Shown piece by piece: positions 1-8,122 of a stretch of 64,000 nt of DNA; positions within the stretch are counted from its first letter, which is position 1; every line of letters starts with the position of its first letter. A program made the position numbers and the translations under genes. The notes beneath the pieces were generated by a model, which made no database searches, was not told the origin of the DNA, and saw only the letters and a program-made list of their open reading frames with translations. This DNA comes from Scytonema tolypothrichoides VB-61278 (lineage in GTDB: Bacteria; Cyanobacteriota; Cyanobacteriia; Cyanobacteriales; Nostocaceae): contig NZ_JXCA02000024.1 of NCBI RefSeq assembly GCF_000828085.3, positions 31,441 to 95,440 of the forward strand. Direction: 5' to 3'.

Positions 1-691
1 GCGAGAGATTGGAAACGTTTGTACCTCCAATAGATACTTGCTGTACATCCTCCCACACACTCTCAGGATCAAAGTCAAAAGCAAAGTATTTTGGTGTAAA
101 CCCCCAGTGCAGCTCTACGAAGACTTGGTTGTCGTTACGCAGAAAGTTATATTCAAATTGCACCCGAAGATGGACTGTTTCCTCTGCACTACTCAGTTGA
201 TGCCATGCGTGATAGTCATGGGCGAGCATCAATTCTTTAGCTTTCAAAATATCTTTTTTATGCAAGAGAATATCCAAATCGCCAAATTGTCTGAAAGCCA
301 AATTGCCATAAATAGCCGTAGCTAGAACTGGCCCTTTGAAGGGAATGGCTGGGATATTATGTGCCTTGAATAACTCAATCAACTTGAGTAATTCCTGCAT
401 CATAAACAAATTCCGCTGCGCGATCGCATAAAAGTTAACTCGTAAAGTCTCTAATACATTTTTGGGAACAGTATCTGAGTAAATTTTATTTAGTGTGTGG
501 TATAAAAGTGGCAGGACTCTGTGCTGATTGCTTAGAGAAATGAGGTATTCCCACTTTATATCTTCTTTAAGTAAGTATTTAATTCTTTCGGCAGTTGCAG
601 GTTCAACATGAGTACGAGCGCAACACAACAGTAATTCGACTGTTTCTGAAGTTATGAGACCCATTCTTGGTGGTTCTTTTGTTGATAACAT
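1..691 (-). CDS. Nucleotidyltransferase family protein (NTP_transf_5-like), partial at window edge
   Basis: An open frame reads leftward from ATG at 691 and leaves the window without a stop, so about 230 N-terminal residues are visible. Family members are usually near 370-400 aa. The diagnostic part is FKGPVLATAIYG followed by RQFGDLDILLHKKD, the nucleotidyltransferase core with its GDLD acidic pair (about residues 120-145). It is the last visible gene of the lasso-peptide locus, 169 bp after the exporter gene and on the same strand. In known clusters of the paeninodin and pseudomycoidin type, a similar nucleotidyltransferase sits beside an HprK-like kinase and further decorates the phosphorylated peptide. 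That role here is inferred from context. The 692-860 gap is AT-rich with no recognisable gene. Confidence 0.82.
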   Translation of the reverse strand, partial: MLSTKEPPRMGLITSETVELLLCCARTHVEPATAERIKYLLKEDIKWEYLISLSNQHRVLPLLYHTLNKIYSDTVPKNVLETLRVNFYAIAQRNLFMMQELLKLIELFKAHNIPAIPFKGPVLATAIYGNLAFRQFGDLDILLHKKDILKAKELMLAHDYHAWHQLSSAEETVHLRVQFEYNFLRNDNQVFVELHWGFTPKYFAFDFDPESVWEDVQQVSIGGTNVSNLS

Positions 692-860
692 TTCTATTTG
701 CTCCCTGTTGTTTAATAATGCGAGCGCCTGTAGCAGCCAGTCTAATTAGGCAAAAATAATTGACTAATTTACAATTTTGAAGAAAATACCTATAAATGAG
801 AAAACTCGCTAATAATTACTTTTTTTTACGTATTTAAACGTACAAAAAAAGTGATAATTT

Positions 861-2720
861 TTATATACTCCTTTCAAGACTTACACTTGAACTCGTCTGC
901 ATTTGGTCTTTCCAAGACTGAGCATAAAAACCACCCAAAGCCAGCAATTCCTCGTGAGTACCTGACTCCACAATCTGCCCAACACGCATAACGTGAATGA
1001 TGTCAGCTCGCATTGCTAATGTGAAGCGGTGAGTAATCACCACAGCAGTCCGACCACTCGCCAAGGAACGAAAACGTTCCAACCAATCGTGTTCCGCCCA
1101 AGGATCCATAGCGCTAGTAGGTTCATCTAAAATAATAATTTGGGCGCGTCTAAAAAATGCCCGTGCTAATGCCAAACGTTGCCATTGACCACCGCTTAAA
1201 TCAGTTCCTTCAGGAAACAACTTACCTAACATAGTGTTGTAACCTTGGGGTAAGCGCTTAATTTTATCGTGAATACCCGACGCTTTGGCAGCTGCTTGAA
1301 TTTCTCTGTCATCTGATGCTGTCGATATGTCACCCAAAGCAATATTTTCCCCAGCCGTGGTGTAGTAGGGAATTGGCGATTGGAACAAAACAGTAATTAA
1401 CCGGCGGAATGCTTTCACCGAAAAGTTACGTAAATCAATATCGTCGAGTTCGATGCTTCCGGAATCAGGGTCATAAAAGCGGCACAGAAGTTTGATGAGT
1501 GTACTTTTGCCAGCACCATTATCACCAACAATTGCTACGATTTTGCCAGCTGGCAGTGTCAGATTAAAATTATCTAACACTGGTTCTGATGTACCGGGGT
1601 AGCGAAAGGTGACTTGCCGAAAACGAATTCCTTTCTTAGGTGTTGACGGTACGGGGACAGGATTAAGCGGGTCTACAATTTTGGGCTGGATTTGTAAGAA
1701 TTCAAATAAATTACCCAGAAACAAGCTATTGCGATAAATTTGTCCTAGGTTGTTTAATAGATCCCTGACAATGCTTTGTCCCTGACTGAATGCCTGAAAA
1801 AACAGAGCTAAGTCTCCTAAAGTCAAAATTCCTAGCAATACCTGCCGTCCTACCCAGGCTATAGCTCCACCAGCAATTAACAGTGCGATTATGGTAGCAA
1901 CAAAGCGACCTAATGTTTGCAGTTTCAATAGACGGAATTGTTCGTGTCTGAGTCGCCGACGCAGATTATGGTAAGACGACTGGAAGTAATCAGCATAGTC
2001 AAACAATCGCACTTCCGCTGCCGTGGCATTGTTTGTCAGCAAGTAGTCATAATACGCCAGCCATCGGCGATCAGTCGTTGTACGTTGTGACCATTGATAC
2101 TGATTTTTATTGAAATATGTCAAAACATAGAAAGCAGGAAAAGCACTGACTATTAAAGTGATGGGTAGCCCAAAACCATAAGGAGCCAAGATTGCAGCCA
2201 TCGCAAACAAAGTAACAGTGTTTTGTAATAACCTGCCAGTATTTTCTAGTAAAGCAAGCGATCGCCCACTTGCACCCTCCCGCGCACGATTGAGTTGATC
2301 GTTGTACTCAGAGTATTCATAAAAGCCATAATCCACCGTCACAGACTGTTTTTGAATCAAACCAGTGATGTAATCCTGTACCAATTCTGATTGAGCCGTG
2401 CGAATCCATTCAGCAGAACTATTCAAAACCTCCCCCACTACCGCGATGACTGCCATCAACCCCACTGGCACAACTACCTTCTGAACGTTTGCCGCAGAAA
2501 TGCCCTCACCAGTTACTGACACCAAAGCATTGATTGCCCTTGGGGTGAGGGAAATCGAAGCTGCGGGAATCAATCCTTGAACCAGCAGCAAAATCATCCA
2601 AGCCACAGTCCAGTAGCGAGACGCTGCCCACACCAAGCTGAGAGTTTTTACTAAATGAGAAAATATGGTGTTTGCGCTACGGAGTTTGCTAATCAAAATA
2701 TTAAAACCCTGTTCATTCAA
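861..2720 (-). CDS. ABC transporter, fused permease/ATPase (lasso peptide exporter, McjD-like)
   Basis: A 619-aa half-transporter in the usual TMD-NBD order. Hydrophobic segments fill residues 30-330. The nucleotide-binding domain follows, with Walker A GDNGAGKST (about 397), signature LSGGQWQRLALARA (about 508), Walker B IIILDEPTSAMD (about 530) and the switch His in VITHR. There is no N-terminal C39 peptidase domain, so it exports but does not cleave. It lies 26 bp after the kinase gene in a locus with B1, B2 and cyclase genes, which points to export of, or immunity to, the lasso peptide. By family alone it could export other compounds. The location argues for the D gene of the cluster. Confidence 0.9.
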   Translation of the reverse strand: MNEQGFNILISKLRSANTIFSHLVKTLSLVWAASRYWTVAWMILLLVQGLIPAASISLTPRAINALVSVTGEGISAANVQKVVVPVGLMAVIAVVGEVLNSSAEWIRTAQSELVQDYITGLIQKQSVTVDYGFYEYSEYNDQLNRAREGASGRSLALLENTGRLLQNTVTLFAMAAILAPYGFGLPITLIVSAFPAFYVLTYFNKNQYQWSQRTTTDRRWLAYYDYLLTNNATAAEVRLFDYADYFQSSYHNLRRRLRHEQFRLLKLQTLGRFVATIIALLIAGGAIAWVGRQVLLGILTLGDLALFFQAFSQGQSIVRDLLNNLGQIYRNSLFLGNLFEFLQIQPKIVDPLNPVPVPSTPKKGIRFRQVTFRYPGTSEPVLDNFNLTLPAGKIVAIVGDNGAGKSTLIKLLCRFYDPDSGSIELDDIDLRNFSVKAFRRLITVLFQSPIPYYTTAGENIALGDISTASDDREIQAAAKASGIHDKIKRLPQGYNTMLGKLFPEGTDLSGGQWQRLALARAFFRRAQIIILDEPTSAMDPWAEHDWLERFRSLASGRTAVVITHRFTLAMRADIIHVMRVGQIVESGTHEELLALGGFYAQSWKDQMQTSSSVSLERSI

Positions 2721-2746
2721 AAATAAATAATTAATCGGCTTTGATT

Positions 2747-3673
2747 TTATTTGGTAGCTAACAAAGATGTAGATACAGAATCAAGGGCATTTGTACTGTC
2801 GTTTTGATAGGATTGTGCTAAGTCATCCTCAATTAGCTTTACAAGCTTAGGTAAATCTCCTAGAGAAGGTTTGCGCGTAAAGCGAGAAAATCTGACATTT
2901 TTGATAAGATCGCTACAAAAATGCAAATGTTCTGCCATAAATTGCTGCTCAGAGATTGAGCTAATAGCGCGAGTATGACGCACCAATTCAACAAAGGCTT
3001 CTTGGGGTTTAATTCTGGTAATTTTGTGTTCGCTTCCCTTATCCAATACATAAATATGATGTAATGGAAGGGGAGTTTGTTGGAAACCACGAGAGAGTTT
3101 GTAGGCTACTTTGAATGAGTTTTGCGAAACAGGCAACAAGCTTTTAGTATCGTGTCCTAAAGAAGTTGCAGCGTCCGGGCAAAGTTTAAATTGCGGATAA
3201 CTGGGAATAACAACAGGTTGACCTGTCTTAATTTGGATAGGCAGTACATCATCTGTTAAAACATCGTAGCCGCGATTGTGGAAGGCAGTTGCCAAAGTTG
3301 ATTTTCCCCAACCGGAACCACCCATAAACGCTACACCCTTGTGATTGATATCAATACAACTAGCATGTAGAACTAGCAGCCCCCTTTGTCGCAGCAGTAC
3401 GCATAATACAGGACCTAGAAGTACAGTGCGAAGAAGAGCCTCGTCCACACCTGGTAGAGGATTCATAAGAATTTCCCGTCCATTGTGAATAAAAAACTCA
3501 CCTGCTTCTGGTACTTCTCCCAGAAAATTTTGACCGCCATCATGTTGCATTGCGGTCGCATTATCTACTTTGCCAAACCGTACAATTACATCTGGCTCAC
3601 CCTCAGTTTCCATCAGTTCAGGAAGTTGCAATTCGGAAGCAATGCACAAGTTGTATGCTTTATAAAATTTCAT
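2747..3673 (-). CDS. HprK-like serine kinase of lasso peptide cluster
   Basis: 308 aa. The core is a P-loop GGSGWGKSTLATAF at about residues 117-130, followed by LTDDVLPI, the acidic pair found after the P-loop in HPr kinase/phosphorylase relatives. The N-terminal third (YNLCIASELQLPEL) is typical of the short HprK-related proteins in RiPP clusters rather than true HprK. In paeninodin-type clusters such kinases phosphorylate the C-terminal Ser of the lasso precursor. Here the neighbouring precursor ends in Tyr, so the acceptor residue is uncertain. The gene follows the precursor after a 318-bp gap containing a hairpin, and precedes the exporter by 26 bp. Kinase chemistry is well supported; the substrate is inferred. 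Confidence 0.85.
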   Translation of the reverse strand: MKFYKAYNLCIASELQLPELMETEGEPDVIVRFGKVDNATAMQHDGGQNFLGEVPEAGEFFIHNGREILMNPLPGVDEALLRTVLLGPVLCVLLRQRGLLVLHASCIDINHKGVAFMGGSGWGKSTLATAFHNRGYDVLTDDVLPIQIKTGQPVVIPSYPQFKLCPDAATSLGHDTKSLLPVSQNSFKVAYKLSRGFQQTPLPLHHIYVLDKGSEHKITRIKPQEAFVELVRHTRAISSISEQQFMAEHLHFCSDLIKNVRFSRFTRKPSLGDLPKLVKLIEDDLAQSYQNDSTNALDSVSTSLLATK

Positions 3674-3991
3674 ATCCTGACTTTATCTAGTGCAATGAAA
3701 ACAGAGATTGAATGTAAATTCACCAAGGATATGTCTATCCAATTACGCTCTTACATAGTAAAGAATTTTAGGTTGGATTAAATAGTATTTCAACCCACGC
3801 AAACCCTATTTACTTTCCTAAAGTTAACCAAAGTACAAAGTTTTTTCCAAAAAAGGCAAAAAATTGCGTATTTTCTGCATCAGAAGAGTGGAATTGCCAC
3901 AGAGACAAACCATACATTTGGTGTTGCCTCTGTGTCTATCTGACTAAATAGGTTCTACAGCTTTAAATCAAAGATTTGACTGGTAGAATTA
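3674..3991 (-). other. Leader/intergenic region between precursor and kinase genes
   Basis: No gene seen. It holds a hairpin just after the precursor (3896-3935) and, at 3812-3825, the 14-mer ACTTTCCTAAAGTT, which is itself an inverted repeat (ACTTT-CCT-AAAGT core). The same 14-mer occurs at 7549-7562 upstream of the B1 gene. The rest is AT-rich. The region probably sets the ratio of precursor mRNA to downstream tailoring-gene mRNA, or carries a second promoter; both are inference. Confidence 0.4.
3896..3935 (-). terminator. Hairpin after lasso precursor gene (attenuator or processing site)
   Basis: The arms CACAGAG (3898-3904) and CTCTGTG (3928-3934) pair, and pairing continues imperfectly inward through ACAAACC against GGTGTTGC. 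It begins about 57 bp after the precursor stop on the same strand. No strong U-run follows, so it is more likely a partial terminator or a 3' stabiliser of a short abundant precursor transcript than a full terminator. Confidence 0.45.
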
Positions 3992-4189
3992 TTAGTATTT
4001 AGGATCGCAGTTAGGTCCTTTTGGAGTTGTTCCAAGGCAGACATCTTTTGAACCGAGGTCATTACCATCAGATGTAACGGTACCGTTCAAAAATAGAAAA
4101 TCTTTCCTTGTATCACCATTAGTAATTTGTGTAATGTCGGCAACATTACCGTGAACAGTCAGCTTGGGAGCAGTGTAAGAACTTTTCAT
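3992..4189 (-). CDS. Lasso peptide precursor (lasso-leader-domain peptide)
   Basis: 65 aa. The leader matches the RRE-binding consensus YxxPxLxxxGxxxxxT exactly: Tyr5, Pro8, Leu10, Gly14, Thr20. By the rule that this Thr is the penultimate leader residue, cleavage would follow Gln21 and the core would start at Ile22 (ITNGDTRKD). Asp30 is then core position 9, fitting a nine-residue macrolactam ring. The core would be 44 residues, about twice the usual lasso length, and contains Cys51 and Cys61 plus a C-terminal Tyr65 rather than Ser. It lies between the cyclase and kinase genes on the same strand. A leader-like peptide beside B1, B2 and C makes the precursor role strong. The mature structure, a second processing step or a trimmed tail cannot be read from sequence. 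Confidence 0.88.
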   Translation of the reverse strand: MKSSYTAPKLTVHGNVADITQITNGDTRKDFLFLNGTVTSDGNDLGSKDVCLGTTPKGPNCDPKY

Positions 4190-4272
4190 GATCTATTTTT
4201 TGATTTTGAGTGTGTTGATGTACTAGTTGTTGAAGGTAGTGCCCCATAATTGGACTTACGGTGTAGCATGGT

Positions 4273-4288
4273 TGTCGTAAATACGACA
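4273..4288. promoter_or_regulatory. 16-bp palindrome upstream of lasso precursor
   Basis: TGTCGTAAATACGACA: arms TGTCGTA and TACGACA pair perfectly around a two-base centre. It lies in the 138-bp gap between the cyclase stop and the precursor start, about 85 bp upstream of the precursor ATG. The form is that of a dimeric repressor operator, but it could equally be an RNA hairpin between the two genes. Confidence 0.4.
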
Positions 4289-4327
4289 GACAATATTTCT
4301 ACTCATAACCTGCCAAGAATGCTGGAC

Positions 4328-6349
4328 TTACGGCGTCACTTGCTTGTAGTCGAACCACAAAGCTAAAGTCACTGCCTGCCAAATTGGTGTAATATCCTCA
4401 TGTCTGACTTCGTTTGGTGTTGATATCAATCGTTGATAAGCTGCTTGCAGGAAATCTGAATCAATGTACTTTTCCAAGTATCCAATCTGATTGAACATCA
4501 CTTCATCCAGAAGTTGGCGATCGCGATTCAACAGTCCATCGTCGAAATTGGCTGATAAATCTGCTTTTCCCCCACGCCATTGAACTTTTTCCGGTAGAAT
4601 TCCTTCTAAGCCACGACGCATCACCATCCTTCCCCATCCTTGGTATAACTTCTGATCGGAAGGCAATGCTAGACAAAATTCAATTAGTCGCTTATCCATG
4701 AATGGATGACGTGCTTCTAAAGAAAACATTGCCGCATATTGATCCGCTCGTTCTAAGGTATAGGATAATACACCTTGAGTCAGACCACGCCAATGCTGTT
4801 CTTTCACGGTGAGGGGTTCTTGACTCCATGCACCAAACTTCTGGATTCGCTCATCTAAACCAACACGTTCTGCAAAGTTACCTTTGACAAGGGGAGTTCG
4901 GGAAACAGAGGAATTTGCAACTTTTGTTTGTTTGCGCATCCATTGTTGCCGTACTTGTTCTACAACAGGTTTTAGTCCGTGATTTACGATCAACAGTTTG
5001 CGCGAAACACCAAAATGTTTGTGGATGAGCTGTACTGCTTGAAAGAACGTTATCCAACGGAACTTCTTTGCCAAATCCTTCAGGTATGGCAGTCCATAAT
5101 TCCGAAATGCGGCGTAGGGTGAGACATTAAAATGTGGCGAAAATGCTTTAACTTCCTGTATGCATGTTTTCCAATTTCCCTGACGTGCTAATTCGGTAAG
5201 CCTACTTGCACCGTGGCAAACTGTAGTATCCCCATCAAAACCATCTAGGGAAATCCGCAGTCCTAGTTCTTTAAGAGCACGGTTTACAATCCAAGGATAA
5301 AAATGACTCGGACCCAAAAGACCTTCATCTTCGTACTGAAAAATGCTATCCAGGTTAGATAACGGACCAAACTTGTCACCGTGGACGTAGTGGGGAATCA
5401 ATCCCCCCTGTTCCAGCACTGCATTGATGAAAGGGCGCTCGTCACACTCAGTAATTTTATCAAAAATAGTGGAGATTGTGTGTAGCGAAGTTTTCTTTGT
5501 TTCCGCAAGTAAATCTCGTGCCACACAGGTAACAGCCGAAGAATCTAATCCACCGCTCAACTGGCTGGCGATGGGAAAGGCACTACGCAGGCGACAACGT
5601 ACTGCTTCGGTAAAAATTTCCCGAAACTTTTCTGCATAAGCCTCATCAGAATCCATCTTAATCTCACGATGGGGATCGAGTTCCCAGTAAGACCACATCT
5701 TCATTCCTGACTGACTGACAACCATACTGTGAGCAGGGGGAAGCCGCAGAATATCTTGATAACTAGTGATGGCTCTGTCTTCCATCGTCAATGTCAAGTA
5801 GTCGGCAATTCTCACTTCGTTGAGTCGGCGCGGAACTTGTTGCAAACATAGTAGCGCCTTGATTTCTGAGGCAAATACAAAGGCTTTACCTGGTTGGTGG
5901 TAGTAATAAAAGGGCTTGACTCCGAGATGGTCTCTAGCACAAAACAGAGACTGCTGGCGTTTATCCCAGATAGCAAAGGCAAAATCACCTAAAAGATGTT
6001 CTGGGCAGGACTCCCGCCATTTTTCATAGGCAGCTAATATCAACTCGCTATCCGTAATTTTTTCAGGGAGAAAATTATCAAACTCTAACGTATTTATAAG
6101 TTCATCTCGGTTATCTATGCGAGCATCAGACGTGATGACTAAATTACCAGTCCCGTTAGCTAAAGGTAATTTTTCGAGCAAAGATTCAGGAGTTGTCCAC
6201 AGCATTCGATGCCCGAAACCAACTGCTCCATCAATCCAGATATCTGCATCATCCGGTCCCCGGTGCGCCAGAATTTCGACCATCATTCCCAGATTTTCCC
6301 GGTCTACGGGGCGATCATCTAAATAGTAAATGCCCATAATGCCGCTCAT
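4328..6349 (-). CDS. Lasso peptide isopeptide-bond-forming cyclase (asparagine synthetase-like, C protein)
   Basis: 673 aa with AsnB architecture. The N-terminal glutaminase-like domain starts MSGIMGIYYLDD and has HRGPDDADIW near residue 30, then NRDEL and the FAIWDK and ARDHLGVKPFYYY segments. The C-terminal synthetase domain has the pyrophosphate loop SGGLDSSAVT near residue 265. Ser replaces the catalytic Cys2 of true asparagine synthetases, so glutamine hydrolysis is not expected. That fits lasso cyclases, which adenylate an Asp/Glu side chain that is then attacked by the core N-terminus. The start overlaps the B2 stop by 4 bp, indicating translational coupling. The precursor gene follows. 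The family is certain and the lasso role strong from neighbours. Confidence 0.9.
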   Translation of the reverse strand: MSGIMGIYYLDDRPVDRENLGMMVEILAHRGPDDADIWIDGAVGFGHRMLWTTPESLLEKLPLANGTGNLVITSDARIDNRDELINTLEFDNFLPEKITDSELILAAYEKWRESCPEHLLGDFAFAIWDKRQQSLFCARDHLGVKPFYYYHQPGKAFVFASEIKALLCLQQVPRRLNEVRIADYLTLTMEDRAITSYQDILRLPPAHSMVVSQSGMKMWSYWELDPHREIKMDSDEAYAEKFREIFTEAVRCRLRSAFPIASQLSGGLDSSAVTCVARDLLAETKKTSLHTISTIFDKITECDERPFINAVLEQGGLIPHYVHGDKFGPLSNLDSIFQYEDEGLLGPSHFYPWIVNRALKELGLRISLDGFDGDTTVCHGASRLTELARQGNWKTCIQEVKAFSPHFNVSPYAAFRNYGLPYLKDLAKKFRWITFFQAVQLIHKHFGVSRKLLIVNHGLKPVVEQVRQQWMRKQTKVANSSVSRTPLVKGNFAERVGLDERIQKFGAWSQEPLTVKEQHWRGLTQGVLSYTLERADQYAAMFSLEARHPFMDKRLIEFCLALPSDQKLYQGWGRMVMRRGLEGILPEKVQWRGGKADLSANFDDGLLNRDRQLLDEVMFNQIGYLEKYIDSDFLQAAYQRLISTPNEVRHEDITPIWQAVTLALWFDYKQVTP

Positions 6350-6813
6350 AGCTTGACTCCTTCGAGAGATGGCAGTGGAATAAAGCGTGAAAGATCCGGA
6401 AGGTTGCCGATCGCAACCCGTCCCTCATACTCAATCCAAGCATGAGCCTCTAATTGTCCTCCCTGTTCTTTAGCAACACCTATACGTAGTTCAGAGGAGT
6501 AATGATAGCGGTTCATAAAAAAGTGAGTCGTTAAGGCGCGAGCCAGACACTTTGCCCCACCAGGCATATAGCGTGTTGCTACGTTAACAGCCCAAACAAT
6601 CTTGCCTACAGAAATTTGACTTTTCTGAATCTCAAATGGGAAACGAATATTTGGCTTATTTATCTTTTGCAAGAGCTTTAATAAATTCCGAAAGGCGAGA
6701 AAAAACAGCCCTAACCTAATTGCTCCCAGCAGGATAAAAGTGATTGCTAAAAGATAGCGATCGCTCCCAGAAAGCTTAAGAAAGTTACGCAACTGTTTCA
6801 TTCTTAACTTCAA
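6346..6813 (-). CDS. Lasso peptide biosynthesis B2 protein (transglutaminase-like leader peptidase)
   Basis: 155 aa. A hydrophobic stretch (about residues 20-42) precedes the McjB-C-type cysteine peptidase domain. A Cys-His-Asp triad is visible as Cys89 in GGAKCLARAL, His124 in EAHAWIEY and probably Asp140 in NLPDLSRF. B2 proteins cut the leader after the penultimate Thr. The frame overlaps the B1 gene by 29 bp and the cyclase by 4 bp (ATGA). A second Met at residue 5 would shorten the B1 overlap. Split B1 and B2 genes, rather than a fused McjB, are the common arrangement outside Proteobacteria. Confidence 0.9.
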   Translation of the reverse strand: MKLRMKQLRNFLKLSGSDRYLLAITFILLGAIRLGLFFLAFRNLLKLLQKINKPNIRFPFEIQKSQISVGKIVWAVNVATRYMPGGAKCLARALTTHFFMNRYHYSSELRIGVAKEQGGQLEAHAWIEYEGRVAIGNLPDLSRFIPLPSLEGVKL

Positions 6814-7099
6814 CCAGTTCTACAGCTTTCAATTCTTCCAGCAGTGCCAAAATATCTCCCACGCAAACTTCTGGTTCTACTTCATATTCTTCCAGAAGAG
6901 TCTGTTTAATATCATTCACCACCGTGGGTTGCTGAATGAAATTCCAAATCCTTGCCCCAACTTCATTTAGTCCGTGGTAGACTCCTGATTTGAGATTCAG
7001 AATAACTGCTTCGCCACCAAGATCAGAAGATATCTGCTCTACAGCAGCTACTACTATCGACGACTCTGAGATTTTGCCGTTCAATGATTTTGAGGTCAT
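6785..7099 (-). CDS. PqqD-family RiPP recognition element (lasso B1 protein)
   Basis: 104 aa. The pattern matches PqqD/RRE proteins: VVAAVEQISSDLGGEAVILN, then GVYHGLNEVGARIWNFI, then a C-terminal helix with YEVEPEVCVGDILALLEEL. The fold binds the YxxPxL...G...T leader and presents the precursor to the B2 peptidase. It is the first gene of the lasso operon, with about 1 kb of non-coding DNA upstream, so the main promoter should lie there. No substitution at odds with function is visible. Confidence 0.88.
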   Translation of the reverse strand: MTSKSLNGKISESSIVVAAVEQISSDLGGEAVILNLKSGVYHGLNEVGARIWNFIQQPTVVNDIKQTLLEEYEVEPEVCVGDILALLEELKAVELVEVKNETVA

Positions 7100-8122
7100 G
7101 ATTACAAAGATTTCCTTTTGATGCTTTATTTTTTTTGAAAAAATCGTATCAAGTCATTATTAACTCAGTAAATGCATTGAGATTTTCTCAACAGGTACAT
7201 TAATTCTAAAAATGTGCGACTTGAAAGAATCAATATGAGTGATTGACAGACAAAAACTAACCCTACCCTACTCTACAGGGTTCTCCTTGTCTAGTAGACT
7301 ACCCTAAGTATACTTATTTCTTGAGTTTCCGAAGCTTCACTTTGAGCAGAAAAACTATCACAGTTTTCACTGTTAGAAATTGTCCCTAGTCTCAAAACAT
7401 GCAATAATTTAGTTCACAAACAGGGTTCTGTGTCCGCAGTGGTAGATGGCTTTTCCAACAAACTTAATTGTACTCAAGTTTGTATATGCTTATTTCAACG
7501 AACGCTTACCTGATATTCTACGATAATTTATACAATATCATGCGATTAACTTTCCTAAAGTTCATAAAAACAACACAATACTGTTAAGTATGTGTCAATT
7601 GACATATCTAATCTTTGCAATAACTCAAAAGAGTCTCTTCATTTCAAAAAAAACTGTATGTTTACCGACATAATTATCGCTTTTATATTTTCTATTAAAA
7701 AAATAAACTCTCACCTTTGTCTTGGAATTATGGAAAGAATTTTAAAGTTCAATGAAAGCAGTCAGGAGAACTCCACTTCCTACTCCTGTCCCACCCGTAC
7801 GCCGCCCTTGCGTTCCCGTAGGGTAGATTACTTAATTAAAAAACCGCACGAGGCAAGAGAGGAGCCAGTGCGTTGCGGGGGTTCCCCCCGTTGTAGCACC
7901 TGGCGTGACACAGAGGAAAGAGGAGCCAGCGCTGTGGGCGGGTCTCCCGACTTGAGGCGACTGGCGTCACCACGAAAACATCAGTAATCTTTTAGCGGTT
8001 CGGGAGTAAGCGATGGAGTTTCAATTTCTTGACAGTCCCACAGACATGATATAAGGTCTTTGCACACGGAAAGACGCGTCTTGGGTTTTCTGCTTTAAAT
8101 CCTGGAAAAATGAAAATCTCTA
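7100..8122. other. Long non-coding region upstream of the lasso operon
   Basis: About 1 kb with no convincing gene. The stretch 7100-7700 is AT-rich and should hold the lasso operon promoter. It contains the 14-mer ACTTTCCTAAAGTT (7549-7562), repeated at 3812-3825 inside the locus. The stretch 7790-7990 is GC-rich and made of interspersed repeat copies. A 131-codon frame at 7592-7987 (+) spans both and is rejected as a gene because half of it is repeat sequence. Confidence 0.5.
7858..7972. repeat. Interspersed GGAGCCAGTGCG/GGGTTTCCCGAC repeat, two diverged units
   Basis: Two units begin GGAGCCAG (7861 and 7922) and end in TGGCG...CTGGCGTCAC, with the cores GGGGGTTCCCCCC and GGGCGGGTCTCCCGAC. 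The same vocabulary recurs at 21146-21241 (opposite orientation) and 52166-52310. It appears to be a non-coding palindrome-rich interspersed repeat that seeds false reading frames. Confidence 0.65.

Noticed and set aside
9..325. Short + strand frames at the left edge
   Set aside because: They are antisense to the nucleotidyltransferase gene, which has clear family motifs on the minus strand.
7592..7987. 131-codon frame on + strand upstream of the lasso operon
   Set aside because: Its second half is translated interspersed repeat (GSPRCSTW and similar), the first half is AT-rich, and it has no domain-like features.
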